A stretch of DNA of 37,931 nucleotides from Betaproteobacteria bacterium (GTDB lineage Bacteria > Pseudomonadota > Gammaproteobacteria > Burkholderiales > Thiobacteraceae), in the NCBI GenBank assembly GCA_025361165.1, contig JANYAU010000123.1, positions 1 to 37,931 on the forward strand, in the 5' to 3' direction. Position 1 is the stretch's first letter; each line of letters starts with the position of its first letter. The notes beneath the pieces are model-generated. The model was not told the DNA's origin, searched no databases, and saw nothing but the letters and a program-made list of their open reading frames with translations. A program made the position numbers and the translations under genes. Below are positions 16,199-25,465 of the stretch, piece after piece.

Positions 16199-18235
16199 AT
16201 GAAACAAAATATGATGAGAATAAAATTCGCTTGCGGCATGCTGCTGTTTACGCTGTTGAGTAATCCAGCATTCGCGGCTGGGGGTGCGGTCGAGGAGAAA
16301 TTTAAATGGATGACCTTCGCCGTGTTCGGCGTGATTATCGCCATCACCATGTACATTACTTTCTGGGCAGCCAAACACACCCATACCACGTCGGAGTTTT
16401 ATGCCGCCGGGCGCACGGTGACGGGGCTGCAAAACGGCTGGGCGATTGCGGGCGATTATCTTTCCGCCGCATCGTTTCTCGGTATTGCCGGCTTGATTTC
16501 ACTCTACGGCTACGATGGCTTCATGTATTCCGTGGGCTGGCTGGTGGCCTATATCACGGTGCTGCTGGTGATTGCCGAGCCGTGCCGCAATATCGGTAAA
16601 TATACGCTCGGCGATATACTGGCGTTTCGCAACGATCCGAAAAAAACCAAGGTAGTCGCCGCCTTGTCCACCATTACCGTTTCCACTTTTTATTTGACGG
16701 CGCAAATGGTGGGCGGTGGCGTACTGATCAAAACCCTAATCGGTATCGATTATGAAGTATCGGTGATCGGCGTCGGTATCCTGATGCTCTCTTATGTCGT
16801 GTTCGGCGGCATGAAGGCCACCACCTGGGTGCAAATCGTCAAAGCCATGCTACTGGTGATCGCCTCGATTCTGTTGGTGATCTTCACCTGGGCGCCGTAT
16901 GGCTTCTCGCTGCCGGGCTTCCTGCAAGCGGTGGTCGGCGATACCAAGGTGCAAGCCCAAGTCGCCAAACTGCTGGGCGACGCGGCAAGCACCATGTCAC
17001 CACAGGAGTTGGGCCAACGTTTTCTGGAGCCGGGATTATTTCTGAAAAGCCCCATTGATCAGATTTCGCTCGGCATGGCGCTGGTATTCGGTACCGCCGG
17101 CATGCCGCATATTCTGATGCGGTTCTTTACCGTGCGCACAGCGAAAGAAGCACGTAAATCCGTGATCTGGGCCATGGCGATTATCGGCGGCTTTTATGTG
17201 CTGACATTATTCCTGGGCATGGGCGCGGCGATGAATGTGGGCGCGGCGAAGATCACCGCGATCGATAAGGGCGGCAATATGGCGGGCCCGCTGTTGGCGC
17301 AATATGTCGGTGGCGGCGCGGATTCCATGCTGGGCAATCTGTTTCTCGCGTTTGTGGCGGCAGTGGCGTTTGCTACCATCGTGGCCGTGGTCGCAGGCTT
17401 GGTGCTGGCAGCCGCATCCGCCATGGCGCACGATATCTATGTCGGGGTGATCCGGGGCGATCAGGCTACCCAGAAAGAGCAAGTGGTGGCGGCGCGTATT
17501 GCTTCCCTCATCGTTGGTGCGCTGGCTATCTTTGTCGGTATTGCGGCGAAGGGCCAGAACGTCGCGCACCTGGTAGCGCTAGCGTTCGCGGTGGCGGCCT
17601 CCAGTAATTTGCCGGCGGTCTTCCTCACCCTGTATTGGAAACGCACCAACACCTATGGCGTCATACTGGGCATGCTGGTGGGGGGAATCGCTGCCATCGG
17701 CTTGGTCTTGGTTTCGCCCAATATGACCTATCCCCAGCAAGTGGCGAAGGACGCCAAGAAAGTGTTGGAAGGCGAACCGGCGCAGGCGGCTAAGCCGGCG
17801 CAAGCGGGCGAAGGCTTCGTCTGCGAATTGTTTGCCATATGTAAGAAGTCCGAGCCGGCCAAGCATGCAACGGCGGACAAACCCGCCAAACCCGGCGCCT
17901 TGGAAAAATTGGCCAAGCTGAAGGATAAATTGCCCACACTGAACGATGCGGCGGAAAAGGCCAAAGCCGAGGGCGATATCGCCAAGCTAGAGACGGACAT
18001 CAAGAAGGCGCAAGACGTTTTCGCCAAGGCCGAGATCGAGAAGGTCAGTATGATGGGTTTGGAAAAGCCGTTCTTCCTGCTGAAAAATCCTGGGCTGATC
18101 TCGATCCCGCTAGGTTTTCTGTGCGTGGTACTCGGGTCGCTGTTATTTCGCGACAAGCGTTCGGAAGCGATGTGGGAGGAGCTATACGTGCGCCAAAATA
18201 CCGGCATACAGTCTGAGCCGGCGGCCGCGCACTAA
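16199..18235 (+). CDS. actP: Cation/acetate symporter ActP (SSS family) with large insert
   Basis: A 678-residue sodium:solute symporter. After a signal-like N-terminus (LLFTLLSNPAFA) it has the ActP signatures TSEFYAAGRTVTGLQNGWAI, GDYLSAASFLG, the YTLGDILAFR block, GTAGMPHILMRFFTV and AAASAMAHDIYV. It imports acetate and similar short acids with a cation across the inner membrane. The ATG at 16199 is chosen because it follows the DUF485 stop and begins the signal segment; an upstream extension would only overlap that gene. It is about 110-130 residues longer than E. coli ActP. The extra length is an Ala/Lys/Glu-rich hydrophilic insert at about residues 513-620, containing CELFAICKK, before the last membrane helix. 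A strong terminator follows. Confidence 0.9.
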   Translation: MKQNMMRIKFACGMLLFTLLSNPAFAAGGAVEEKFKWMTFAVFGVIIAITMYITFWAAKHTHTTSEFYAAGRTVTGLQNGWAIAGDYLSAASFLGIAGLISLYGYDGFMYSVGWLVAYITVLLVIAEPCRNIGKYTLGDILAFRNDPKKTKVVAALSTITVSTFYLTAQMVGGGVLIKTLIGIDYEVSVIGVGILMLSYVVFGGMKATTWVQIVKAMLLVIASILLVIFTWAPYGFSLPGFLQAVVGDTKVQAQVAKLLGDAASTMSPQELGQRFLEPGLFLKSPIDQISLGMALVFGTAGMPHILMRFFTVRTAKEARKSVIWAMAIIGGFYVLTLFLGMGAAMNVGAAKITAIDKGGNMAGPLLAQYVGGGADSMLGNLFLAFVAAVAFATIVAVVAGLVLAAASAMAHDIYVGVIRGDQATQKEQVVAARIASLIVGALAIFVGIAAKGQNVAHLVALAFAVAASSNLPAVFLTLYWKRTNTYGVILGMLVGGIAAIGLVLVSPNMTYPQQVAKDAKKVLEGEPAQAAKPAQAGEGFVCELFAICKKSEPAKHATADKPAKPGALEKLAKLKDKLPTLNDAAEKAKAEGDIAKLETDIKKAQDVFAKAEIEKVSMMGLEKPFFLLKNPGLISIPLGFLCVVLGSLLFRDKRSEAMWEELYVRQNTGIQSEPAAAH

Positions 18236-18257
18236 GGTCGCTATGGTGTTCGGATCA

Positions 18258-18288
18258 AACGCCCTCGGTGATCGGGGGCGTTTTTTTT
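18258..18288 (+). terminator. Rho-independent terminator of actP
   Basis: AACGCCCTC-ggtgatc-GGGGGCGTT is followed by a run of eight Ts at 18281-18288, 22 bp past the actP stop. The stem has about seven to nine pairs. The stretch 18289-18374 between it and the riboswitch shows no clear feature beyond presumably holding the gcv promoter. Confidence 0.9.
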
Positions 18289-18374
18289 GGGCCGCATTGA
18301 TGGTTCGCGAATGAATGGCCGCGGTATGTTCAAGAGTGGCGCGCTCCGGTATAGTTACGCGTGCCATTCAAGGG

Positions 18375-18446
18375 TATGCGGGAGAGAGTGCACAGCACCG
18401 CCGAAGGCGCAACGACCCATAATCGTTCAGGTAACAGGACCGCATA
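18375..18446 (+). promoter_or_regulatory. Glycine riboswitch, aptamer 1 of a tandem pair
   Basis: P1 is formed by TATGCGG (18375-18381) pairing with CCGCATA (18440-18446). Inside lie the conserved glycine-aptamer elements GGAGAG, the CCGAAGGCGCAA segment (about 18399-18412) and CAGGTAACAGGACC. It sits about 190 bp before gcvT. Glycine binding is expected to turn on the downstream cleavage operon. Confidence 0.95.
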
Positions 18447-18456
18447 CTACTGGCAA

Positions 18457-18536
18457 CTCTGGAGAGCGGCGGCCGTTACGCCCACCGAAGGGGCACACGG
18501 GGGAATCCCCGCAATCTCTCAGGTACCCGGACAGAG
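18457..18536 (+). promoter_or_regulatory. Glycine riboswitch, aptamer 2 of a tandem pair
   Basis: The P1 core CTCTG (18457-18461) pairs with CAGAG (18532-18536). Conserved motifs are GGAGAGCGG, the CACCGAAGGGGCA segment (18483-18495) and AATCTCTCAGGTACCCGGACAG. Only about 10 nt separate it from aptamer 1, the usual tandem layout. Downstream, GTGCAT-gttaacg-ATGCAC (18557-18575) forms a hairpin without a T-run and may be part of the expression platform. Control may be on translation or by antitermination. Confidence 0.95.
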
Positions 18537-18636
18537 GGGTGAAGTCAGCGCGTCATGTGCATGTTAACGATGCACGCTTATGTCGCGGTGCCGTTTCGCA
18601 TGATGGCTTCCCTTACAATCTGTCTTCAGGAGTGAC

Positions 18637-19719
18637 ATGCTCAAACAAACTGCATTGAACGCCGCCCACCGTGCTTTAGGCGCGAAGATGGTGGATTTTT
18701 CCGGCTGGGATATGCCGCTGCATTACGGTTCGCAAATCGAGGAGCACCATCAGGTGCGGCGCGACGCCGGCATGTTCGATGTGTCGCACATGCTCGCCAT
18801 CGATATCGAAGGCCCGCCAGCACGCGACTTTCTGCGCCGCTTGCTGGCGAATAACACCGACCGCTTGCAAATTCCCGGTAAGGCCATGTATTCCTGCCTG
18901 CTCAACGAGCAAGGCGGGGTGCTGGACGATTTGATCGTTTACTACATGCGCGAGGATTGGTTTCGCGTGGTGGTAAATGCGGCCACTTGCGATAAAGACG
19001 TGGCGTGGATGGAAGCGCAACGCGACCGCTTCGCGCCCGGCTTGAAGCTGTATCCGCGCCGCGAAATGGCCATCGTCGCGGTGCAAGGTCCGCAGGCACG
19101 CGAAAAAGTGTGGCAGGCGGTGCCGGAGCTACGGCTGGCGACCGAATTGCTGAAGCCATTCCAAGCCGCCGACTGCGCGTCCTATTTTGTCGGCCGCACC
19201 GGTTATACCGGCGAGGATGGTTTCGAAATCGTTTTGCCCGCCACGCAAGCGCCGGTTTTTTGGGAGGTGTTGTATGCGGCGGGCGTGAAGCCCATCGGCC
19301 TCGGTGCGCGCGATACGCTGCGCTTGGAAGCCGGTATGAATCTTTATGGGCAGGACATGGATGAGACTGTCACCCCGCTGGAATCCGGTTTGGCATGGAC
19401 GGTCGATCTGATCGCCGAACGTGATTTCGTCGGCAAGGCAGCGCTCAAAGAGCAAGCCCTGACGCGTGATTTATTCGGCTTGGTACTAGTGGATAAAGGC
19501 GTGCTGCGCAGTCATCAAAAGGTACGCACCACCTATGGCGATGGCGAAATTACCAGCGGCAGTTTCGCGCCTACGCTGGATCAATCCATCGCGCTGGCGC
19601 GTTTGCCGAAACAGATTCCCATCGGCGAGTTGGTGCAGGTGGAAGTACGCGAAAAGCTGCTGTCCGCGAAAGTGGTGAAATATCCCTTCGTGCGCAACGG
19701 CAAAAGTTTAATCGGATAG
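18637..19719 (+). CDS. gcvT: Glycine cleavage system T-protein (aminomethyltransferase)
   Basis: A 360-residue tetrahydrofolate-dependent aminomethyltransferase that releases ammonia from the lipoyl-bound aminomethyl group and forms 5,10-methylene-THF. Family features are [20 protein letters not shown], the VSHM block ([12 protein letters not shown]), [37 protein letters not shown] and [14 protein letters not shown]. Length is normal. AGGAG sits close before the ATG. It is the first gene after the tandem glycine riboswitch, with gcvH 10 bp downstream. Confidence 0.96.
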   Translation: MLKQTALNAAHRALGAKMVDFSGWDMPLHYGSQIEEHHQVRRDAGMFDVSHMLAIDIEGPPARDFLRRLLANNTDRLQIPGKAMYSCLLNEQGGVLDDLIVYYMREDWFRVVVNAATCDKDVAWMEAQRDRFAPGLKLYPRREMAIVAVQGPQAREKVWQAVPELRLATELLKPFQAADCASYFVGRTGYTGEDGFEIVLPATQAPVFWEVLYAAGVKPIGLGARDTLRLEAGMNLYGQDMDETVTPLESGLAWTVDLIAERDFVGKAALKEQALTRDLFGLVLVDKGVLRSHQKVRTTYGDGEITSGSFAPTLDQSIALARLPKQIPIGELVQVEVREKLLSAKVVKYPFVRNGKSLIG

Positions 19720-19729
19720 GGAGTAAGCA

Positions 19730-20119
19730 ATGACAATTCCAAACGATCTCAAATATACCAAGTCCCACGAATGGGTGCGCGTCGAGGCCGATGGTACGGT
19801 CAGCGTTGGCATTACCCATCATGCTCAGGATTTGTTAGGCGATATGGTGTATGTGGAGAGCCCCAAAGTAGGCCGTCAGCTTGCGGCGGGTGAAGAATGT
19901 GCGGTGGTCGAATCGGTGAAAGCCGCGTCCGACGTGTACGCGCCGATTGCGGGCGAAGTGGTGGCGGTCAATGAAGCCGTTACTGATGCGCCGGAAAAAA
20001 TTAATCAAGACGCCTATAGCGCGTGGATGTTCAAACTCAAGCCGGCCAATGCTGCCGATGTGAATGGCTTGTTAGATGCGGCGGCTTATACAGCCGTGGT
20101 CGCGAGCGAAGCACACTAA
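19730..20119 (+). CDS. gcvH: Glycine cleavage system H-protein (lipoyl carrier)
   Basis: A 129-residue carrier protein. [20 protein letters not shown] at the start and [20 protein letters not shown] carrying the lipoylated lysine (ESVKA) identify it. It shuttles the aminomethyl group between P, T and L proteins. AGGGAG precedes the ATG. An 80-bp gap with an imperfect inverted repeat separates it from gcvPA. No L-protein or lipoyl-ligase gene lies in the window. Confidence 0.97.
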   Translation: MTIPNDLKYTKSHEWVRVEADGTVSVGITHHAQDLLGDMVYVESPKVGRQLAAGEECAVVESVKAASDVYAPIAGEVVAVNEAVTDAPEKINQDAYSAWMFKLKPANAADVNGLLDAAAYTAVVASEAH

Positions 20120-20124
20120 AAGCG

Positions 20125-20188
20125 GTGAAGTGGGAGGTGAGCGGTGCTAGGCGTAAGTGCTCGCGCTTTTTCCTCCCCTCACTCCTCA
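20125..20188 (+). repeat. Imperfect inverted repeat between gcvH and gcvPA
   Basis: A purine-rich left arm (GTGAAGTGGGAGGTGAG, from about 20125) and a pyrimidine-rich right arm (CCTCCCCTCACTCCTCAC, about 20172-20189) are partly complementary. Between them is a GAGC/GCTC core and five Ts at 20167-20171. It may be a dispersed intergenic repeat or an RNA processing or attenuation structure inside the operon. The pairing is imperfect, so function is uncertain. Confidence 0.4.
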
Positions 20189-20199
20189 CGAGAATCTGA

Positions 20200-21579
20200 A
20201 TGCCATTTATTCCCCATACCGAAACCGACGTCAGCGCGATGCTTTCCAGTATCGGTGTTGCATCGATCGATGATTTATTCGACGAAATTCCCCAAGCCTT
20301 ACGCAGCGGCGGCCTGACACAGGTACCGGAAGGTTTGCCCGAGATGGAAGTCGCGCGTCTCATGCAAGAGCGCGCCGAGCGCGACGGGCGTTATCTCAAT
20401 TTCATCGGTGCGGGCGCTTATGAACATCATATCCCCGCCGCCGTATGGCAAATCGTCACGCGCGGCGAATTCTATTCCGCGTATACGCCGTATCAAGCCG
20501 AAGCCAGCCAGGGCACGCTACAACTGCTGTACGAATTCCAAACCATGATGGCTTCGCTCACCGGCATGGATGTGTCGAACGCAAGCTTGTACGACGGCGC
20601 GTCAGGCTTGGCGGAAGCGGTATTGATGGCGGTGCGCGCGCATCGCGATTCGCGCCGTATTTTGATGCCGAAAACGGTGCATCCGTATTACCGGCGGGTG
20701 GTGCATGCCCTGGTGTCGGCGCAAAACATCGAACTGGTCGAAGTGGATTTCGATCCCAAGACGGGTACGACGCACGCGCTGCCGGACGGCAACTTTGCGG
20801 CGCTGGTCGTGCCGCAACCTAATTTTTTCGGCTGCCTCGAAGATGCGGATACGCTCACTGATTGGGCGCACGATAAAGGCGGCTTGGTGATAGGGCTCGT
20901 CAATCCCACTGCGTTAGCGCTGCTAAAGCCGCCCGGTCTGTGGGGTACGCATGGCGCCGACATCGCCGTGGGTGAGGGCCAGCCTTTGGGTGCGCCGCTG
21001 GCCTCGGGCGGCCCGTATTTCGGCTTCATGTGCTGCAAGCAAGACTTCGTGCGCCAAATGCCAGGTCGCATTATCGGCCGTACCGTGGATCTGGAAGGTA
21101 AGCCCGGCTTCACCCTGACCTTGCAAGCACGGGAGCAGCACATTCGCCGCGCCAAGGCGACTTCCAATATCTGCACCAACCAAGGCTTGCTGGTGACGGC
21201 GGCGACCATTTACATGTCGTTGCTGGGGCCGGAAGGCCTGAAGCGTGTCGCCTTGGCCTCGCATGCCAATACGCAACAACTGATCGCAAAATTGACTCAG
21301 ATTCCGGGTGTGAGCTTGGCGTTTGAGTGCCCGGTATTTCATGAGGCAGTGTTGCTGTTGAATACCTCGGTGGCCGGCGTATTACACGCGCTGGAGGTGC
21401 AAGGTATCACCGGTGGTTTCGATCTCACGTCTAGTTATCCCGGGTTGGGTAATGCGCTTTTGGTGTGCGCGACCGAAACGAAAACTGAGGCCGATTTACA
21501 AAAATTCGCCGAGCATTTGGCGCGTATTATGGGGCGGCAGCAAGAAGCCCCGCCGTGCCCCATTAAACCCAAGATTTAG
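20200..21579 (+). CDS. gcvPA: Glycine dehydrogenase (decarboxylating) subunit 1
   Basis: A 459-residue α-subunit of the split P-protein. The opening [20 protein letters not shown], the [20 protein letters not shown] block, [13 protein letters not shown] and the [18 protein letters not shown] segment are typical of GcvPA in bacteria with two-subunit P-protein. With GcvPB it decarboxylates glycine using PLP and loads the aminomethyl group onto GcvH. The PLP lysine is in the partner subunit. The length is slightly above the usual 445-450. It is followed 19 bp later by tpx rather than directly by gcvPB. Confidence 0.95.
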   Translation: MPFIPHTETDVSAMLSSIGVASIDDLFDEIPQALRSGGLTQVPEGLPEMEVARLMQERAERDGRYLNFIGAGAYEHHIPAAVWQIVTRGEFYSAYTPYQAEASQGTLQLLYEFQTMMASLTGMDVSNASLYDGASGLAEAVLMAVRAHRDSRRILMPKTVHPYYRRVVHALVSAQNIELVEVDFDPKTGTTHALPDGNFAALVVPQPNFFGCLEDADTLTDWAHDKGGLVIGLVNPTALALLKPPGLWGTHGADIAVGEGQPLGAPLASGGPYFGFMCCKQDFVRQMPGRIIGRTVDLEGKPGFTLTLQAREQHIRRAKATSNICTNQGLLVTAATIYMSLLGPEGLKRVALASHANTQQLIAKLTQIPGVSLAFECPVFHEAVLLLNTSVAGVLHALEVQGITGGFDLTSSYPGLGNALLVCATETKTEADLQKFAEHLARIMGRQQEAPPCPIKPKI

Positions 21580-21598
21580 TCTGACAAGGAGACCAGTT

Positions 21599-22099
21599 AT
21601 GAGTACTGTTACTTTGGAAGGTAATCCTGTGCATGTCGAAGGCCATTTTCCGCAACCCGGCGAAAAAGCGCATAGCTTCATGCTGGTGGACAAGGGGCTG
21701 AACGATGTGCCCTTGTCGCATTTCGCTGGCAAACGCAAAGTGTTGTCTATCGTACCGAGTGTTGATACGCCGACCTGCGCGCAATCGACGCGCGTGTTCA
21801 ATGAAAAAGCATCAAGCCTGCCGAATACCGTGGTGCTGGTGATTTCGTCAGATTTGCCGTTCGCGCAGGCGCGCTTCTGCGGCGCGGAAGGACTCGATAA
21901 TGTGATTATGCTTTCCACCTTGCGCGGCCGTGATTTTCATCGCGATTATGGCGTGCTGATTACCGAACATCCGCTCACCGGGCTGACCGCGCGCGCCGTG
22001 ATCGTGCTGGATGAGAACGATACGGTGATTTATTCCCAGTTAGTGCCCGAGATTGCCGACGAGCCGGATTACGATGCGGCGTTAGCGGCCCTAGGGTAA
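21599..22099 (+). CDS. tpx: Thiol peroxidase (Tpx, atypical 2-Cys peroxiredoxin)
   Basis: A 166-residue peroxiredoxin. The peroxidatic Cys60 is in [14 protein letters not shown] and the resolving Cys94 in ARFCGAEG, the spacing of the Tpx subfamily. [21 protein letters not shown] is the family N-terminus. It reduces hydroperoxides using thioredoxin. The ATG at 21599 is fixed by AAGGAG upstream and by the family start. The gene is inserted between gcvPA and gcvPB on the same strand, with 19- and 17-bp gaps, so it should be cotranscribed with the glycine cleavage genes and controlled by the glycine riboswitch unless it has an internal promoter. Confidence 0.95.
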   Translation: MSTVTLEGNPVHVEGHFPQPGEKAHSFMLVDKGLNDVPLSHFAGKRKVLSIVPSVDTPTCAQSTRVFNEKASSLPNTVVLVISSDLPFAQARFCGAEGLDNVIMLSTLRGRDFHRDYGVLITEHPLTGLTARAVIVLDENDTVIYSQLVPEIADEPDYDAALAALG

Positions 22100-22116
22100 G
22101 CATTGTAGAAAACTTT

Positions 22117-23568
22117 ATGCTGATCTTTGAATTATCCCAAGCAGGCCGCAAGAGCCATTCGCAAATGCCCGCGGCGGCGGCTACCGCCGCCGACATTCCC
22201 ACAGCGTTGTTGCGCCAAGACGCACCGCTGTTGCCGGAATGCGGTGAGATGGATGTGGTGCGCCATTACACGCGGCTATCGCAGAAGAATTTCTCCATCG
22301 ATACGCAGTTCTATCCGCTCGGCTCGTGCACCATGAAATACAATCCGCGCGCATGCAATACGCTGGCGATGCTGCCGCAGTTTTTGGCGCGCCATCCGCA
22401 TGCCGCGTCGCCCACGGGGCAAGGTTTTCTGGCGTGCATGTATGAGTTGCAAGAGATGTTAAAGGACATCACCGGCATGGCGGCGGTGAGTCTTACGCCG
22501 ATGGCGGGCGCACAAGGCGAGTTCGCGGGCGTGGCGATGATACGCGCTTATCATCTGGCGCGCGGGGATGCCGCGCGCAGCGAAATTCTGGTGCCGGATG
22601 CGGCGCACGGCACCAATCCCGCCACTGCTGTGATGTGCGGGTATACGGCAAAAGAAATTCCCACCAATCGCGATGGCGATGTGGATCTCGACGCATTGCG
22701 CCGCGCCGTCGGCCCTAAAACTGCCGGCCTGATGCTGACCAACCCGTCCACGCTCGGCGTGTTCGAGCGCAACATCGCCGAGATCGCGCGCATTGTGCAT
22801 GAGGCGGGCGGCTTGTTGTATTACGACGGCGCAAATCTGAATGCGATTCTCGGCCGAGTGAAGCCGGGTGATATGGGCTTCGATGTGATCCACATGAATT
22901 TGCATAAAACCTTTTCTACGCCGCATGGCGGCGGCGGCCCGGGTGCGGGGCCGGTCGGCGTGTCGGAACGGCTCATTCCGTTCTTGCCGATTCCCTTGGT
23001 GCACGAGGAGCGCGGCGTGTATCGCCTGCTCAGCGAGCGCGACCGTCCGCAATCCATCGGCCGCTTGTCGGCCAATATCGGCAACGCCGGGGTGTTGCTG
23101 CGCGCGTATATTTATGCGCGCTTGCTCGGGCGCGAGGGTATGCACCGCGTGGCGGAATATGCGACGCTGAATGCCAACTACTTGATGGCGGAATTGAAAA
23201 AGGCCGGCTTTGATATCGCTTTTGCTAATCGCCGCGCCAGCCACGAGTTCATCGTCACGCTCAAAAGGCTGAAAGAACAAACCGGCATCTCCGCCATGGA
23301 TGTGGCAAAGCGGCTATTGGATAAAGGCTTCCACGCGCCGACGACTTATTTTCCGCTGCTGGTGCCGGAGTGCTTGTTGATCGAGCCGACCGAGACCGAA
23401 TCCAAGCAAACGCTGGATGCTTTTGTGACGGCGATGAAAGAGATATTGCACGAGGCGCACACCCATCCCGATTTGGTGAAAGGCGCGCCCTATACCACGC
23501 CGGTGCGTCGGCTGGACGATGTAAAAGCGGCACGCGAATTGGATCTGACATGGAAACCCGCTGCTTGA
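22117..23568 (+). CDS. gcvPB: Glycine dehydrogenase (decarboxylating) subunit 2
   Basis: A 483-residue β-subunit of the split P-protein, carrying the PLP-binding lysine in [20 protein letters not shown]. Other family blocks are [11 protein letters not shown] at the start, [36 protein letters not shown] and the C-terminal [14 protein letters not shown]. The ribosome-binding site is weak, so coupling to tpx translation is likely. It overlaps the dgkA start by one base (TGATG at 23566-23570). Confidence 0.96.
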   Translation: MLIFELSQAGRKSHSQMPAAAATAADIPTALLRQDAPLLPECGEMDVVRHYTRLSQKNFSIDTQFYPLGSCTMKYNPRACNTLAMLPQFLARHPHAASPTGQGFLACMYELQEMLKDITGMAAVSLTPMAGAQGEFAGVAMIRAYHLARGDAARSEILVPDAAHGTNPATAVMCGYTAKEIPTNRDGDVDLDALRRAVGPKTAGLMLTNPSTLGVFERNIAEIARIVHEAGGLLYYDGANLNAILGRVKPGDMGFDVIHMNLHKTFSTPHGGGGPGAGPVGVSERLIPFLPIPLVHEERGVYRLLSERDRPQSIGRLSANIGNAGVLLRAYIYARLLGREGMHRVAEYATLNANYLMAELKKAGFDIAFANRRASHEFIVTLKRLKEQTGISAMDVAKRLLDKGFHAPTTYFPLLVPECLLIEPTETESKQTLDAFVTAMKEILHEAHTHPDLVKGAPYTTPVRRLDDVKAARELDLTWKPAA

Positions 23569-23936
23569 TGGAATCGCCGCATAAGGGCAAGACCGGGCTG
23601 CGGCGCGTGTGGAACGCGCTGCACTATTCGCTGGCGGGTTTACGCGCTGCGTTCAAGCATGAAGATGCGTTTCGCCAAGAGGTGTTTCTGGCGGCGATTT
23701 TGATTCCCCTTGCCTTGTTGCTGCCGGCAAGTGGTATGGGCCACGCGCTGATGATCGCTGCGGTATTACTGGTGATGATCGTTGAGTTACTGAACTCTGC
23801 CATCGAAGCCACGGTGGACCGGGTCTCGATCGAAAATCATCCGCTCGCTAAACGCGCGAAAGACATCGGCAGCGCGGCGGTATTCGTCGCACTGCTGAAT
23901 GTCTTGATCGTCTGGGTATTAGTGTTGCTAGGGTGA
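23568..23936 (+). CDS. dgkA: Diacylglycerol kinase DgkA
   Basis: A 122-residue integral membrane kinase with three predicted TM helices. The motifs are typical: GLRAAFKHEDAFRQE, VELLNSAIEATVDRV with the catalytic Glu, and HPLAKRAKDIGSAAV. It phosphorylates diacylglycerol released from membrane-derived oligosaccharide or lipid A modification, returning it to phospholipid synthesis. The ATG overlaps the gcvPB stop by one base (TGATG). An in-frame ATG 18 bases upstream is possible but adds residues unlike the family. Confidence 0.93.
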   Translation: MESPHKGKTGLRRVWNALHYSLAGLRAAFKHEDAFRQEVFLAAILIPLALLLPASGMGHALMIAAVLLVMIVELLNSAIEATVDRVSIENHPLAKRAKDIGSAAVFVALLNVLIVWVLVLLG

Positions 23937-23952
23937 TGTCCCGGCACCCGCA

Positions 23953-24273
23953 TTAAGCGGCTAACGCTTCCTGCAACAACTTCTGCAATTCCCCATTCTT
24001 ATGCATCTCGGTCATGATGTCCGATCCGCCGATGAGTTGGCCTTTAACATAGATCTGAGGAAAAGTCGGCCAGTTGGCATAGGCAGGTAGATTCTGGAAA
24101 ATTTCCGGGTCGGCTAACACATTCACCGCCAAGAAATTTTGCACACCGCATGCCTTGAGAATTTGCGCCGCATTGGAGGAGAAGCCGCACTGTGGAAATT
24201 GCGGCGTGCCTTTCATGTACAGCACAATGGTGTTATTGGTAACTTGCTCGCGAATCGTGTCTAAAGCGCTCAT
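23953..24273 (-). CDS. grxD: Monothiol glutaredoxin Grx4/GrxD (CGFS type)
   Basis: A 106-residue monothiol glutaredoxin with the CGFS active site (C29, in FPQCGFSSNAAQ), WPTFPQIYVKGQLIGG and GGSDIMTEM. It binds a [2Fe-2S] cluster with glutathione and passes it to target proteins in the cytoplasm. The ATG at 24273 follows AGGAAG and matches the family start; longer upstream frames are not conserved-looking. It is a single gene with its own promoter (24311-24339). It is convergent with dgkA, with a 16-bp gap. Confidence 0.95.
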   Translation of the reverse strand: MSALDTIREQVTNNTIVLYMKGTPQFPQCGFSSNAAQILKACGVQNFLAVNVLADPEIFQNLPAYANWPTFPQIYVKGQLIGGSDIMTEMHKNGELQKLLQEALAA

Positions 24274-24310
24274 GGTTCTTCCTAAATAAGATGGGCCGGA
24301 ATGCTTGACT

Positions 24311-24339
24311 AATTTAATCGGGTATAGCTTGCTTGTCAA
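24311..24339 (-). promoter_or_regulatory. grxD promoter overlapped by a palindrome
   Basis: On the minus strand a perfect -35 TTGACA (24339-24334), 17 bp, and -10 TAAATT (24316-24311), about 40 bp before the grxD ATG. The -35 lies inside a near-palindrome, AGCTTGCTTGTCAAGCAGCT (about 24326-24345), which could be a regulator site. Confidence 0.65.
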
Positions 24340-24382
24340 GCAGCTTATCACTGGGGTGCGTCAATAGCCCGATTGCCCTGGT

Positions 24383-25465
24383 TTAAGCGGTTTCTTTTGG
24401 GGAAAGAAAAAATTTATGCAAAAGGTGCCGGAACAATAAGCCAGGCGGCATCTTAAGCCAATGCGAGCGCACGAAAAGCATCCACAACGCGGGTTGGGTG
24501 AGCCAACCGTCACAACTCGGGTGATGCGGTTTAAGTGCGTGCAGGAGCAGCGCATCCATTAGCTTGATGGTGACCCACCCAGGCGCACCAATACTCGCGG
24601 CTTGTTGCGCCACGGCAGGAACGTGCGTGTGGAGTATGCGTGTGGTGTAGCGCAATGCGTAGTAGAGCGGGCGAGTCAGATCCAACTGCTTGGCACGATC
24701 AAGAAGCATCTCCCAGAAGGCTTCTTCCTGTTGGCTGAAGTGCCGAAGTAAGGCGTCGAGATCCGTCAAATCCCGCAATCCGTTTTTAAATTCCCCTTCA
24801 TGGAATAAATGTGTAGCGCTGTGCAGCACCATATCGGTTGGCGCTAACACTTGCAGCCGCTTGAAGCCTGCAACCGGAACAGCTCGATCCAGCAATTTTT
24901 TCGGATCCGGATGAAGGCGCGCGGTTTCGGGGAGGATGGTGTGGTGGACATCCAGCAGGGTTTGCCGAGTGAGATGCAGCATCGGTGGCAGTTCATGCAT
25001 CCAAGTGCGATAGTAGCGCTGATCATAGGCATCATGATGCGTGGTGATCCAGCCATGCATCTTCAAGGCCATTTCTACAGCGTCCAGCCGCTCTTTGGGA
25101 ACCAAAATATCCACATCCGAGAACATCCGTCCTTGCGCCGCAGGAAGTTGCTGGATCACATAAGCCGCGCCTTTGAGCAGAATAATGGGAGCAGGAATTT
25201 CAGCCACCGCCTGCATTATCCGGTTGACTTCCCATTGCACGGCCAGCATCTGTCTGTGCGCTACGCCGAGCGCTGCTTCCAGATGAGACTGCGGCTGCGC
25301 CGGGACTTGGGCCAGCAACTGCCGTTCTGCCAGCTTGGACGCAAGCCGGCCCAGAAGATTGGCGTGTCGCGCCTGCCTGATCAGCAAATCCCAGTCGCGT
25401 AGCGTGAGTCTGGAGATGGATTCAGGCTCGACCAACACCTGGGTCAGGAGGACGCAAAACGTCAT
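24383..25465 (-). CDS. Nucleotidyltransferase family protein (NTP_transf_5) of the HPr-rel-A-type cluster
   Basis: A 360-residue soluble protein of the uncharacterised NTP_transf_5 family. ILLKGAAYVIQQL (about 95-107) and FSDVDILVP with the metal-binding DVD at 117-119 mark the polymerase-β-like nucleotidyltransferase core. This is followed by WMHELPPMLHL and DVHHTI. The C-terminal part (VLHSATHLFHEG, LRDLTDLDALL) is typical of the family. Transfer of a nucleotide to a protein, peptide or small molecule is inferred; the substrate is unknown. Its ATG overlaps the kinase stop (ATGA), so it is translationally coupled and last in the four-gene operon. It ends in a basic, hydrophobic tail. Confidence 0.85.
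   Translation of the reverse strand: MTFCVLLTQVLVEPESISRLTLRDWDLLIRQARHANLLGRLASKLAERQLLAQVPAQPQSHLEAALGVAHRQMLAVQWEVNRIMQAVAEIPAPIILLKGAAYVIQQLPAAQGRMFSDVDILVPKERLDAVEMALKMHGWITTHHDAYDQRYYRTWMHELPPMLHLTRQTLLDVHHTILPETARLHPDPKKLLDRAVPVAGFKRLQVLAPTDMVLHSATHLFHEGEFKNGLRDLTDLDALLRHFSQQEEAFWEMLLDRAKQLDLTRPLYYALRYTTRILHTHVPAVAQQAASIGAPGWVTIKLMDALLLHALKPHHPSCDGWLTQPALWMLFVRSHWLKMPPGLLFRHLLHKFFLSPKETA

Noticed and set aside
21413-21598. Upstream extension of the tpx frame into gcvPA
   Set aside because: It lies within the gcvPA coding sequence; the ATG at 21599 has a strong ribosome-binding site and matches the Tpx family start.
22459-23280. A 273-codon open frame antisense to gcvPB
   Set aside because: The product is His/Arg/Ala-rich with no recognisable motif, and it lies wholly inside a clear gcvPB.
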